Of a DNA stretch of 38,962 bases, positions 10,464 through 19,192 are shown piece by piece; within the stretch, counting starts at the first letter, position 1; each line of letters opens with the position of its first letter. The notes below the pieces were generated by a model. It did not search any database. It saw nothing but the letters and a program-made list of their open reading frames with translations, and was not told where the DNA came from. The stretch is from Microbacteriaceae bacterium. Its GTDB lineage: Bacteria; Actinomycetota; Actinomycetes; Actinomycetales; Microbacteriaceae. A program made the translations under genes and the position numbers. The stretch spans positions 1 through 38,962 of the forward strand of contig SKHB01000095.1 in assembly GCA_007117135.1 (NCBI GenBank), read 5' to 3'.

Positions 10464-11246
10464 CTAGTCCCACACGTTGTCGCCCCGCAATACTGCGTCT
10501 GAGCCACCATCGATGTAGACCGTCTGGCCGGTTACGTGAGTGTTTTCTGCACTGCTCAACCAGATGAGCAACGAGGCAACACTTTCCGGTTCCATGTAAT
10601 GGTTAAGAGGCATGGGAACCATTTGGTCCAGACCCGCCCGAGCCTCCTCGGTCGCAATCATGTCGGCCACCATAGGCGTGCGGACGATCCCCGGGCCCAC
10701 AGCGTTCAAAGGAATCCCTGCACCAGCCCAGGAGTCCTTCACGCATTCCCGTCGAACCCAGCGGCTAATGGCCCGCTTGGTGGAACCGTAAATGAGCTGT
10801 TCAACTCCACCGCCCTGAGCAACAAGCTCTTCAGCTCGCGCCACAGACTTCGCTTCATCGTCAGCGAGCATTGCATCGACAAGGGCAGGGTCATTGGGCA
10901 TCAGTGACGCCATAGAGCTTGTCACCGCGACGCGAGGTGCGTCGCTTTTGGCCAACGCCGGCAACAGGCCTTCGAGGAACTCAGTGACACCAAAATAATT
11001 GATTGACACAGTCAGAGCGTTGGGAGCAGCGGAACCAGCGTTGGCAATAACAGCATCGATAACGCCACCGGAAATCTCCAAGCATTTCGCGACTGCGGTT
11101 TGGCGACCTTCAGGGTGAGACAGGTCAGCCGTAACTTCAGATTCCTCGCGGTCAACCCCGATGACTCGAAAGCCAGATCTCTCCAGCATGTTTTTTGTCG
11201 CCAAGCCAATGCCGGACGCGGAGCCAGTTACAACGTATGTTCTCAT
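10464..11246 (-). CDS. Short-chain dehydrogenase/reductase (3-alpha-HSD/carbonyl reductase-like)
   Basis: The 260-residue enzyme is a classical SDR that uses NAD(P)(H) to oxidise alcohols or reduce carbonyls. The cofactor motif is TGSASGIG at residues 7-14. VIANAG lies at 67-72, the catalytic Ser falls in VTSSMAS (about 109-114), and Tyr153 and Lys157 lie in YGSTK. The long insert between Ser and Tyr, and the NAVGPGIVRTPM segment, resemble the 3-alpha-hydroxysteroid dehydrogenase/carbonyl reductase branch, but the substrate cannot be read from the sequence. Asp31-Arg32 after the second strand (GVDRE) suggests NAD(H) preference. An AAAGGGAA ribosome binding site precedes the ATG. The upstream neighbour on the same strand is 107 bases away. 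Confidence 0.88.
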   Translation of the reverse strand: MRTYVVTGSASGIGLATKNMLERSGFRVIGVDREESEVTADLSHPEGRQTAVAKCLEISGGVIDAVIANAGSAAPNALTVSINYFGVTEFLEGLLPALAKSDAPRVAVTSSMASLMPNDPALVDAMLADDEAKSVARAEELVAQGGGVEQLIYGSTKRAISRWVRRECVKDSWAGAGIPLNAVGPGIVRTPMVADMIATEEARAGLDQMVPMPLNHYMEPESVASLLIWLSSAENTHVTGQTVYIDGGSDAVLRGDNVWD

Positions 11247-11353
11247 CGAGTTCCCTTTCTGGAGGTGTTCTTTTCACCTTGTGGGTGGATACTTCCATCT
11301 TCTCTAGAGAACAACACACCTGGCAAGACAATCCAGGTAAACACCAGGAGAAA

Positions 11354-12775
11354 TTAGTCGGAAAGCTCCTTGAGTCGATCGTGACGACGTGACAGTCTCT
11401 TTGATCGCCTTGTTACCTCTCGACTGACTTGGAGTTGTTCAATAACCAGAGGGCCGAAACGGTAATGCTCCGTTCGGTCAAATATTGCAGCCAGGTTAGG
11501 TGTGAGGCGACCGAAGCGGAAACGGCGAACAGCTCGCGCCTCTTCCGCCTCGACAATCATTTGGAGAACTCCCTGGTCACCGTCGTCACCCGTTTCGCGA
11601 AGAGTTCCTTGGTCTGATTCTCGTCGACTGCCCGACCCTTCAGCCCACAATTCCAAAAGAGAGTTGGCCTCCTGAGTGTCGTTCACCCACAGCGTGGCGC
11701 TGTTAAGCTGTCCGTCTTTGTACACCACAGCGGCCATGTCCGCGTCCAAATCAGCAACGTATGGCCAGGGATCGCTATGAACGTAAGCATCGACATCAAC
11801 GTAAAGAAGTGGTCCGCGAAGCTTCTTCCTAGCTGGCGCAATCCATGTGGGCTTCAAAAGTGTCGTCCGTACCCAATTAGATTCCGGCTCCACCACGGAA
11901 ATCTGATAATCAAGGCCCAGCGCGTCGAGGCTTTTGCGTAGCCGGTCTGCTTCAGCCTGATACACCTCATCGGGGGTATGGAAAGCGATAATCAGACCCC
12001 TTGGTGTCACGAGCGCGCCCGGTTTCACCTCAGGGAGTGGTTCATACTGGAGAGAGACTGCAACCTCATCCAGGTCGGGAAACCTTGCGCGCTGCCCATC
12101 AAGACGACTAGTCTCAGCCGCCATGCAATGAAGATCAGCAGGGGGCTCCCCTGTCTCCGTGGCAACGTCGCTCTGTTGTGACGTGACTGCGGGGCCACCT
12201 AGCTCCCGGACAACTCGGGCAACCTCCCGGTCGACCCGATCGGGAGCGGTGTGAAGGTCTTCGCGCCTGACCAGAATTGAAGTCAGGTTCTCTTGGGCGA
12301 TGATGCCGAGCACATCGCGCGACCGGGAGAGGGCACCAGGCTCAGTCATGCTTCGAGTTCTTCCATCAACGTGAAGCCGATAGTCCGCGCCCTGGTGAAA
12401 GTGGTGGGGAAGATGGGGGGAGCGTTCGCATACCAGTTCTCTCGGGTCGGCCACAGTGAGCACAAAAACGACCCGTCTGGTGAGGGACAGTTCTGAACTA
12501 ATCGCCTCCGCACGGGAGGCGTCGTCCGGATCCCACGAGACAATTACCCGGGAGCGGATATTTTTAGCCCAGAGCGCTTGACCCCACACCACAGTGATGT
12601 CGCGGGCAGAAAACAGCTGAGGTAATCGACCCATCACCGCCTGAGCACTGCGGTCGTCTGGCCCGCACACCACCACATGCACGGGCTTGCTTCCCGACAC
12701 GATATTTCGCAGTCGGTAACTCAGGTTGGACAGGGCCGACTGGAGTGTTGCCACCTTATGCTTGAGCCCCGCCAT
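11354..12775 (-). CDS. Two-part glycosyltransferase-like protein of unknown substrate
   Basis: The 473-residue protein has two regions. Residues 1-190 begin with a short coiled-coil-like helix and continue as an alpha/beta region with ADPRELV (109-115) and SILVRREDL (166-174). These two motifs resemble the DPR and RxEDL positions of sulfotransferase-like proteins, but the usual P-loop is missing. Residues 255-450 look like a nucleotide-sugar transferase. A DVD motif at 327-329 in LLYVDVDAYVHSDPW is in the DxD metal-binding position, followed by a short strand with NSATLWV. The C-terminus is strongly basic. No signal peptide or membrane segment is seen, so it should be cytosolic. Assignment to a sugar-transfer role is moderate, the N-terminal call is weak, and the partner genes give no hint of a polymer. 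Confidence 0.5.
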   Translation of the reverse strand: MAGLKHKVATLQSALSNLSYRLRNIVSGSKPVHVVVCGPDDRSAQAVMGRLPQLFSARDITVVWGQALWAKNIRSRVIVSWDPDDASRAEAISSELSLTRRVVFVLTVADPRELVCERSPHLPHHFHQGADYRLHVDGRTRSMTEPGALSRSRDVLGIIAQENLTSILVRREDLHTAPDRVDREVARVVRELGGPAVTSQQSDVATETGEPPADLHCMAAETSRLDGQRARFPDLDEVAVSLQYEPLPEVKPGALVTPRGLIIAFHTPDEVYQAEADRLRKSLDALGLDYQISVVEPESNWVRTTLLKPTWIAPARKKLRGPLLYVDVDAYVHSDPWPYVADLDADMAAVVYKDGQLNSATLWVNDTQEANSLLELWAEGSGSRRESDQGTLRETGDDGDQGVLQMIVEAEEARAVRRFRFGRLTPNLAAIFDRTEHYRFGPLVIEQLQVSREVTRRSKRLSRRHDRLKELSD

Positions 12776-12875
12776 TTTTCCCCACTAGACAGGGACACCG
12801 AGTTCCCCATCCTGCATCATCCTAGTTGAGTGGAACGATAGAGCTGCGAGAAGGCGGGGCCGGACCCGCAGTGGT

Positions 12876-13718
12876 TCATAAACTTTCTCCGCCGCGGTCA
12901 GAACTGGTGTGGAGTTTCAGGGCGGCCAGGATGATGGTCGCGATTTCTTCAATGGACTTGGTGGTGGTGTCAATGAATCCAATACCGGCAGCGTGAAAAA
13001 GGGTTGTGGCTGCTTTGAGTTCGAAGGTGCACTGCTCCAGTGACGCGTAGGGCGAATCGGGGCGTCTCTCCTGACGAATGTGATGCAAATGTCGGGGAGA
13101 AGAAACCAGACCGAAAAGCTTGTGGGTCAGTGGTCGGAGACTTTCCGGAAGTCGCTGGGCCCCCAGGTCTTCATCCAATAGCGGGTAATTGGCGGCTCGA
13201 ACCCCATAATTTATGGCCAAATACATGCCCGTCGGGGTTTTTCCGACCCGTGAGGGGCCAACGAGGATCACGTCTGCTAGGCCGAGAGCTTTAATCGACT
13301 GCCCGTCGTCGTGCTCCAAAGCGAACTCCACAGCTGCCATTCGATTTCGATACACGTCCGAATCAGCAATTCCGTGAGCTTTACCGAGCGAGCGGCTCGC
13401 TTCTTGGCCAAGACGCCTCTCAAGAGTGTCCAAACTCGCTTCCACCAGGTCCAACACAATGCCTGGACAGTCGTCAAATATCGCTCGGATGTCACGGCTC
13501 ATGATGGTCACAAACACCACTGGCTCCAGCCCTCGTTGAGACTGGAAACGAATTTCGGCCACAACCGCTTTCGCCTTATCGACTGTTTCAATGAAGGGTC
13601 GTCTCGTTTTTGAAAAGGCGCCCTCAAACTGGGTCAACACACTATTTCCGAGCGTTTCCGCGGTGATGCCTGTCCCGTCAGAGACATAAAAGACGGGACG
13701 CTGTTGGACTCTAGTCAT
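12876..13718 (-). CDS. ppsR: PEP synthase regulatory protein (bifunctional kinase/pyrophosphorylase)
   Basis: The 280-residue protein is of the DUF299 family, which inactivates PEP synthase by ADP-dependent phosphorylation of a Thr next to the catalytic His and reactivates it by phosphate-dependent removal. The N-terminal YVSDGTGITAETLG signature lies at residues 11-24, and the P-loop GPSRVGKT at 154-161. The C-terminal region carries LHHIRQERRP and IGFIDTTTKSIEEIA, typical of the family. The length is normal. It starts three bases after the stop of ppsA, its expected target, and must be co-transcribed with it. Alternative members act on pyruvate phosphate dikinase, but the neighbour here is ppsA, so PpsR is the better reading. 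Confidence 0.93.
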   Translation of the reverse strand: MTRVQQRPVFYVSDGTGITAETLGNSVLTQFEGAFSKTRRPFIETVDKAKAVVAEIRFQSQRGLEPVVFVTIMSRDIRAIFDDCPGIVLDLVEASLDTLERRLGQEASRSLGKAHGIADSDVYRNRMAAVEFALEHDDGQSIKALGLADVILVGPSRVGKTPTGMYLAINYGVRAANYPLLDEDLGAQRLPESLRPLTHKLFGLVSSPRHLHHIRQERRPDSPYASLEQCTFELKAATTLFHAAGIGFIDTTTKSIEEIATIILAALKLHTSSDRGGESL

Positions 13719-13721
13719 CGT

Positions 13722-16103
13722 CTACCGGCTTCCAGACATCGACTGCAGGTGTTTCCACACCCCCACGACACTGTCCGGGTTCAGGGACAGTGAGTCAATA
13801 CCTTGACTCATCAACCATTCGGCCAACTCGGGGTGGTCACTGGGCCCCTGACCACAAATACCAATGTATTTCCCGCGGTCCTTGCAGGCCTTGATGGCCT
13901 GCGCCATCAAAGATTTCACTGCCGGGTCACGCTCATCAAATGCACCGGCAACAATCCCGGAATCCCTATCCAAACCGAGGGTCAGCTGGGTGAGGTCATT
14001 GGACCCGATGGAAAACCCGTCAAAAATGTCTAAAAAGTCGTTGGCCAACACAACGTTTGATGGAATCTCACACATCATCACCACTTTGAGTCCGTTGTGT
14101 CCCTGGACGAGACCGTTTTTCGCAAGAAGATCGATCACGGCTTGACCTTCATCCACTGTTCGAACAAACGGAATCATGATGGTGACATTGGTTAAACCCA
14201 TCTCATCGCGCACATACTTCAGCGCTTCACACTCCATGTCAAACGCTGGCCCAAACGACTCCGACACATATCGGGAGGCGCCGCGAAACCCAATCATGGG
14301 GTTCTCTTCGTGGGGCTCAAAAGCTTTCCCGCCAATCAGGTTTGCGTATTCGTTAGTTTTGAAATCGGACATCCGAACAATGACGTCGTGCGGGGCAAAA
14401 GCAGCCCCAATCATCGCTATCCCGCTGGCGAGTGTCTTCACATAAAACTCTCGGGGCGAGGCAAAGTGGGAGGTGTGTTGGGAGATGTGGTCTTTCACAT
14501 CAGCTGGCTGATTTTCTGGGTCTAACAGTGCAAGCGGGTGAATGCCGATTTCGCGGTTGATAATGAATTCCAGCCTCGCCAGCCCCACACCTCGGTGGGG
14601 TAGGTGGGAGAACGCGAACGCCTGGTCCGGTGTCCCCACATTCATCATAATTTTTACCGGAATCTCATCCAGCTCACCCGATTCGCTTGCTTCCACGGTG
14701 AAGTCCAAGAGGCCCTCGTAGATGAAACCAGTTTCTCCTTCTGCGCACGACACTGTCACTTCGCTTGCCGATGTGAGGGCGTCGGTAGCGCCGTCAGAGC
14801 CGACAACGGCCGGAATACCCAACTCACGGGCGATGATGGCCGCGTGACACGTCCGGCCACCGCGGTTAGTGACAATTGCTGACGCTCTTTTCATAATCGG
14901 TTCCCAGTCAGGGTCGGTCATATCCGCAACCAACACATCGCCCGGTTGGAATGTTGACATGTCAGCAATCGAGTGAAGAACCCGGACGGGACCCTGGCCG
15001 ATTTTTTGACCTATAGCTCGGCCCTCGGCCAAAACCTCACCACGTTTGGCCAGTTGGTAAGACTCTTGAAGGGTGGCGGAGCGCCTGGAAGTGACCGTCT
15101 CAGGTCTGGCTTGCAAAATATACAACCCGCCATCAATTCCATCTTTTGCCCATTCAATGTCCATGGGCCGGCCGTAATGGTTTTCAATGATGACGGCGTC
15201 CCGGGCGAGCTCTTCGACCTCCTGGTCGGTGAGAGAAAAGCGAGCACGGTCAGCCTGATCGACGTCAACAAACTCAATCGACTTCCCCAGCGCAGTGTCG
15301 TCCGTGTACATCATCTTCAGCGCTTTGTGTCCAAGGCCACGTTTGAGAATTGCTTTTTTGCCGGCAGCAAGAGACGGCTTAAAAACATAAAACTCATCGG
15401 GGTTCACTGCCCCCTGCACCACAGCTTCACCGAGGCCGTATGCGGAGGTAATGAACACGGCACCCTCGAACCCAGACTCGGTGTCGACCGTAAACATGAC
15501 CCCTGAGGCGCCCAAGTCGGAGCGAATCATCCGTTGAACTCCCGCCGAAATGGCCACGTCACCGTGAGCAAAACCGTGGTGGACGCGGTAAGAAATGGCG
15601 CGGTCGTTATACAGGGACGCGAATACGCCGCGGATAGCTTCAAGAATTCCGTCCACGCGTCGAACATTCAAAAACGTTTCCTGTTGGCCAGCAAAAGAGG
15701 CCTCCGGCAAGTCTTCGGCTGTCGCCGACGATCTCACCGCCCACGAGGACACATAGTCAGCGGGCAGGTTGGCACTCATGTGATCGAGAGCTTGGCGAAC
15801 ATCGTCTGCCAGTTGCGGCTGGATTTCTCCCGCAAAAATCATGTCGCGAATGGTTTTTCCCACTCGGACTAGCTCTTCCACATCCTCAACATCGAGACCG
15901 GCAATTGTGTTGTCGACTTGTTCAGAAATCCCGTTGTGTGTGAGGTAGTCGCGGTATGCATCAGCGGTCGTGGCGAAACCTTCAGCAACTTTTAGGCCCA
16001 GGGGAACAAGTTCTCTCGCCATCTCGCCAAGGGACGCGTTTTTTCCCCCCACTACGGGGACATCAGACATGGTCAGGTCGGTAAACAAGCGAACGTAGTC
16101 CAT
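13722..16103 (-). CDS. ppsA: Phosphoenolpyruvate synthase
   Basis: The enzyme converts pyruvate, ATP and water to PEP, AMP and phosphate, which allows gluconeogenesis from pyruvate. The 793-residue protein has three parts. An N-terminal ATP-binding domain (about 1-340) contains [10 protein letters not shown] at 19-28. A phosphohistidine domain has GGRTCHAAI with His420 catalytic and Thr418 as the expected PpsR target. A C-terminal PEP/pyruvate barrel has the GLARLEFI segment and [12 protein letters not shown] near the end. The length matches the Escherichia coli enzyme. The ATG at 16103 lies six bases after TAGGCT and has only a weak GGA in front, suggesting a leaderless transcript. ppsR follows after three bases. 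Confidence 0.96.
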   Translation of the reverse strand: MDYVRLFTDLTMSDVPVVGGKNASLGEMARELVPLGLKVAEGFATTADAYRDYLTHNGISEQVDNTIAGLDVEDVEELVRVGKTIRDMIFAGEIQPQLADDVRQALDHMSANLPADYVSSWAVRSSATAEDLPEASFAGQQETFLNVRRVDGILEAIRGVFASLYNDRAISYRVHHGFAHGDVAISAGVQRMIRSDLGASGVMFTVDTESGFEGAVFITSAYGLGEAVVQGAVNPDEFYVFKPSLAAGKKAILKRGLGHKALKMMYTDDTALGKSIEFVDVDQADRARFSLTDQEVEELARDAVIIENHYGRPMDIEWAKDGIDGGLYILQARPETVTSRRSATLQESYQLAKRGEVLAEGRAIGQKIGQGPVRVLHSIADMSTFQPGDVLVADMTDPDWEPIMKRASAIVTNRGGRTCHAAIIARELGIPAVVGSDGATDALTSASEVTVSCAEGETGFIYEGLLDFTVEASESGELDEIPVKIMMNVGTPDQAFAFSHLPHRGVGLARLEFIINREIGIHPLALLDPENQPADVKDHISQHTSHFASPREFYVKTLASGIAMIGAAFAPHDVIVRMSDFKTNEYANLIGGKAFEPHEENPMIGFRGASRYVSESFGPAFDMECEALKYVRDEMGLTNVTIMIPFVRTVDEGQAVIDLLAKNGLVQGHNGLKVVMMCEIPSNVVLANDFLDIFDGFSIGSNDLTQLTLGLDRDSGIVAGAFDERDPAVKSLMAQAIKACKDRGKYIGICGQGPSDHPELAEWLMSQGIDSLSLNPDSVVGVWKHLQSMSGSR

Positions 16104-16109
16104 TTATCC

Positions 16110-16115
16110 AGCCTA
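16110..16115 (-). promoter_or_regulatory. -10 element of a probable leaderless ppsA transcript
   Basis: TAGGCT on the minus strand is followed by exactly six bases (16109-16104) and then the ATG of ppsA. This spacing puts the expected transcription start at the start codon. The same layout appears before five other genes in the window. Confidence 0.55.
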
Positions 16116-16176
16116 GCTAGCTCGGCAACACAGCGGGAGGCCGACTTGTGAACAGTTGTCCCAAAACTTCCTGCCC

Positions 16177-16182
16177 TACTCT
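16177..16182 (+). promoter_or_regulatory. -10 element of a probable leaderless ctaG-type transcript
   Basis: TACTCT is followed by six bases and the GTG at 16189. A weak TTGTCC lies 15 bases upstream of the hexamer. The 85-base gap to ppsA therefore holds two divergent promoters of the same layout. Confidence 0.55.
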
Positions 16183-16188
16183 TAAGCC

Positions 16189-18201
16189 GTGTCCAACATG
16201 CTCGTGTCGCGCAGTATTGTGATCGTTCTTGCGCCACTGGTCGCCGTGGGTATCCTGGCGGTTTTGTTTGGTTTGAGTTATGGCGGGGGGGCTGCCCCCC
16301 TGGAACTCATCGACCCGGGGGCTGGGGTTCGGTGGGGATTACCACTGTCCATGTTTGTGCTTCGGATTGCGTCTTCGGTGATGCTGGGAGCTTTGCTTCT
16401 TCACGCGTTTGCCGTTCCGCTTCGCCACCCGGTATCGGACAAACTCATGGCCATTGCGAGTGGTGCTGCGGTGGTGTGGGTAGTGGCAAGTGCCGCGACT
16501 GCGTTTTTCACGTTCCTCGCCGTCTATGTTGAACCGGTCAGTCTGGACGACCGATTTGGCCGGCTATTGACGTTCTTCTTTGCTCAAACCGAGATTGGTC
16601 GGGCGTGGTTGTGGTCAACACTGTTTGTTGGCGTGGCCAGTGTGTTGGTGATCATTTCCCGGACATATCCGACAATGTTCTTGACCGGTCTTCTCGGGGT
16701 GATAGCGCTGTGGCCACTGGCGGAGCAGGGTCACGCTGCGGGGACGGAAGCTCACAATCAAGCCGTCATGGCTTCCTTTTTACACAGCGTCTTCGTCGCC
16801 TTCTGGATTGGTGGTTTGGTGGCACTAGCGATGGTTTGGCGGATGGTGAGATCTGAACGTGCCCTCCTCTCCGCCACCCTCACCAGGTATTCGAGTATTG
16901 CGCTACTGAGTGCGATTGTGGTGGCGGCGTCAGGGTCCATGAATGCGTGGGTCCGGGTTGGAGACGTCGCCGGCCTGGCCAGTGAATACGGCGTGCTGGT
17001 GACGGTCAAGATGGCGTTGCTCACCATCTTGATTGGATTAGGTGTTGTCTATCGGGCACAGCTTATTCGCCGGTTCACCGACAACATTCACAGCGCTTCC
17101 GCGAGACTGCTGGGCGGGGTTTTCGCCGGGGAACTCGCCATTATGGGCAGTGCTGTCGGTATGGCGGTCGCGCTGGCGAGGACTCCCACTCCGGTGCCGG
17201 ACATTCCGGCGCTCGACCGGTTCGGAGCAACCCCGGCAGAGATTCTCACCGGCAAACCTCTTCCCGCCGAATATGACTGGACCAAGCTGTTCACCGTGTG
17301 GGAGATTGACCTGTTGTGGGGGCTCATCGGAATTCTCACCATCGTGTTCTACCTTCAGGGAGCAGTTCGACTGGCGAGGCGCGGCGACAAATGGCCCATA
17401 GGCCGGACGATTTCGTTTGTGTCGGGCATGGTGTTGCTTGTTTTTGCAACAAGCTCAGGCATGGCCGTGTACGGTATGTATTTGTTTAGTGTTCACATGA
17501 TGGGGCACATGCTGCTGAGCATGGCGATTCCCGTGTTGCTGGTTCTTGGCGGCCCTGTCACTTTGGCAGCTCGAGCTATCCAGGCGAGGTCGGATGGCAG
17601 TTGGGGGTCACGCGAGTGGGTCATGAACACCGTTCACTCCAAATACGTCGAGACCATTGGGCATCCGCTTATTGCCGCCCCACTTTTTGCCTTCTCCCTG
17701 ATCTTCTTCTACTACTCGCCGATTTTTGAGTGGGCGTTGGCTGACCATCTCGGACACCACTGGATGGTGTTCCACTTTGTCGCCTCCGGGTATATTTTTG
17801 CCCAAATGCTGGTGGGTGTTGATCCCCAGCCTCACCGGCCGGTATACCCGATACGACTGATTGTCGTGTTGGCCACGATGGCGTTCCACGCGTTCTTTGG
17901 CTTGAGTCTCATTATGGGAACTGGTCTTCTTGCCCCCGAATGGTACGGGGCGATGGGGCGCGAATGGGGGGCCGACCCACTGTCTGACCAGCAGACCGGC
18001 GGCGAAATTGCGTGGAGCCTCGGGGAAATACCCACCCTTGCACTCGCGGTCCTGATTGCTATCGGCTGGAGTCGGGAAGGCGATAGGGAAAGCAAACGTC
18101 TTGACCGTCAGGCCGACCGTGACGACGATAAAGCCCTCCGGGAGTACAACGAGATGCTTCAGGCGAGAGCGGACCGAGACAAGCGCCCTAGTCGACGATG
18201 A
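16189..18201 (+). CDS. CopD-CtaG fusion membrane protein (copper handling / cytochrome oxidase assembly)
   Basis: The 670-residue multi-pass membrane protein joins two families. The N-terminal half (about 1-345), with SFLHSVFVAFWIGGLVALA and GSMNAWVRVGD segments, fits CopD-type copper import proteins. The C-terminal half (about 350-645) fits the CtaG_Cox11-like caa3_CtaG family. It contains His-rich HMMGHMLLSM, DHLGHHWMVFHF and DPQPHRP motifs likely to bind copper, as expected of a factor that helps build the copper centre of cytochrome c oxidase. The last 45 residues are charged and cytoplasmic. Such fusions are common in actinobacteria. The GTG at 16189 is favoured as a leaderless start, and ATG at 16198 is possible. 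The 3' end overlaps the convergent gene by 14 bases. Confidence 0.88.
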   Translation: MSNMLVSRSIVIVLAPLVAVGILAVLFGLSYGGGAAPLELIDPGAGVRWGLPLSMFVLRIASSVMLGALLLHAFAVPLRHPVSDKLMAIASGAAVVWVVASAATAFFTFLAVYVEPVSLDDRFGRLLTFFFAQTEIGRAWLWSTLFVGVASVLVIISRTYPTMFLTGLLGVIALWPLAEQGHAAGTEAHNQAVMASFLHSVFVAFWIGGLVALAMVWRMVRSERALLSATLTRYSSIALLSAIVVAASGSMNAWVRVGDVAGLASEYGVLVTVKMALLTILIGLGVVYRAQLIRRFTDNIHSASARLLGGVFAGELAIMGSAVGMAVALARTPTPVPDIPALDRFGATPAEILTGKPLPAEYDWTKLFTVWEIDLLWGLIGILTIVFYLQGAVRLARRGDKWPIGRTISFVSGMVLLVFATSSGMAVYGMYLFSVHMMGHMLLSMAIPVLLVLGGPVTLAARAIQARSDGSWGSREWVMNTVHSKYVETIGHPLIAAPLFAFSLIFFYYSPIFEWALADHLGHHWMVFHFVASGYIFAQMLVGVDPQPHRPVYPIRLIVVLATMAFHAFFGLSLIMGTGLLAPEWYGAMGREWGADPLSDQQTGGEIAWSLGEIPTLALAVLIAIGWSREGDRESKRLDRQADRDDDKALREYNEMLQARADRDKRPSRR

Positions 18202-19135
18202 AGCGGGGCCGGTTCTCATTCAGGCCCTCAATGATTCCGGTCACATCAATTGTTTGCGTTTCGACATAGTCGCTGATCGTCCCATCAAACAGTGATTGCA
18301 ATGACACGGTCAGTGTTGCTTCACCGCCAAGGGCTTCAACCTGCCAGGTTGTCTCATCGTCAAACATGGCCAGCACTACACGCGGTTCGGTGGTGATCTC
18401 CCAGTCAACACTTCCCACTACACGGTCAGTGATGGTGACCCCGAAGGGGCAGTTTGCCGGCTGCAACACTGCTTGAGCGGTGCAGGAGGTGAGATAGTCC
18501 GTGACTGCCTTCTTTGCTTGGCCAACAAACGCATCTGTTGGCACCGCCACCAGGCGAACAGTTTGAGATTGCCCACTTTCAATCGCCAACTCAACCGTGT
18601 CTGTTTCTAACCAGCCAGACGACCAGGACAAGGTGTATCGACCGGGGTACAGCACGTCTACACCCCGGGAGCTCACCTCTCGGGGAATTGCGACACCGTT
18701 GATGATTACCTCGTGGGAGCCGGTGATGGTGGCGGTGACTGCACCCACGGGCGCATCAGTGAACTCCCACCGGTCAAACAACCCCAGAGTGCGGGGAAGG
18801 CGGCTGAGCGTAAATAGCGATTCAGATGGTATTCCGTCTAATAAATATTGCGCCTGCACCACCACTTCCTCAGCGGTCACGATAAACGTGCCAGCAACGC
18901 GAGGTTCAGAGACAAGGGCCTCTGGCCGGGGTAAGACCACGGGAATCTCATTGAGGCCGGCGCGGGCTGAAGCCTCGCCGAAATCCCCCTGCTCGAGAGC
19001 GGCCAAATAACTCAAGACGTAGCCGCCTGGAGAAAAAAGTGTCTGGTTGAGCGAAAAAACAGCAACAAACCACGCCGCGGTGATGATCACCGCGGCGATA
19101 ACAAACCGTTTCCACACCGCCCACACCCCACACAT
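18188..19135 (-). CDS. Membrane-anchored extracytoplasmic protein of unknown function
   Basis: I do not recognise a named family. The 315-residue product starts with a short basic stretch and one membrane segment (about residues 10-28, RFVIAAVIITAAWFVAVFSL) without a lipobox, so the rest should face outside. The remainder is rich in Val, Thr and beta strands. A stretch around INGVAIPREVSSRGVDVLYPGRYTLSW looks like a PEGA-type or TcaA-like beta domain, found in envelope-associated proteins. Two Cys residues about ten apart (SCTAQAVLQPANC) could form a disulfide. The ATG at 19135 lacks a ribosome binding site. GTG at 19126 sits seven bases after TAAGAT and could be a leaderless start. Frames reaching upstream to 19396 only shadow the helicase gene. 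Confidence 0.65.
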   Translation of the reverse strand: MCGVWAVWKRFVIAAVIITAAWFVAVFSLNQTLFSPGGYVLSYLAALEQGDFGEASARAGLNEIPVVLPRPEALVSEPRVAGTFIVTAEEVVVQAQYLLDGIPSESLFTLSRLPRTLGLFDRWEFTDAPVGAVTATITGSHEVIINGVAIPREVSSRGVDVLYPGRYTLSWSSGWLETDTVELAIESGQSQTVRLVAVPTDAFVGQAKKAVTDYLTSCTAQAVLQPANCPFGVTITDRVVGSVDWEITTEPRVVLAMFDDETTWQVEALGGEATLTVSLQSLFDGTISDYVETQTIDVTGIIEGLNENRPRFIVD

Positions 19136-19192
19136 CTTATGCACTGTCACCAGGTGGTGGCCGATAGTCTTACCCAGGAGGCGAGAGGCCAC

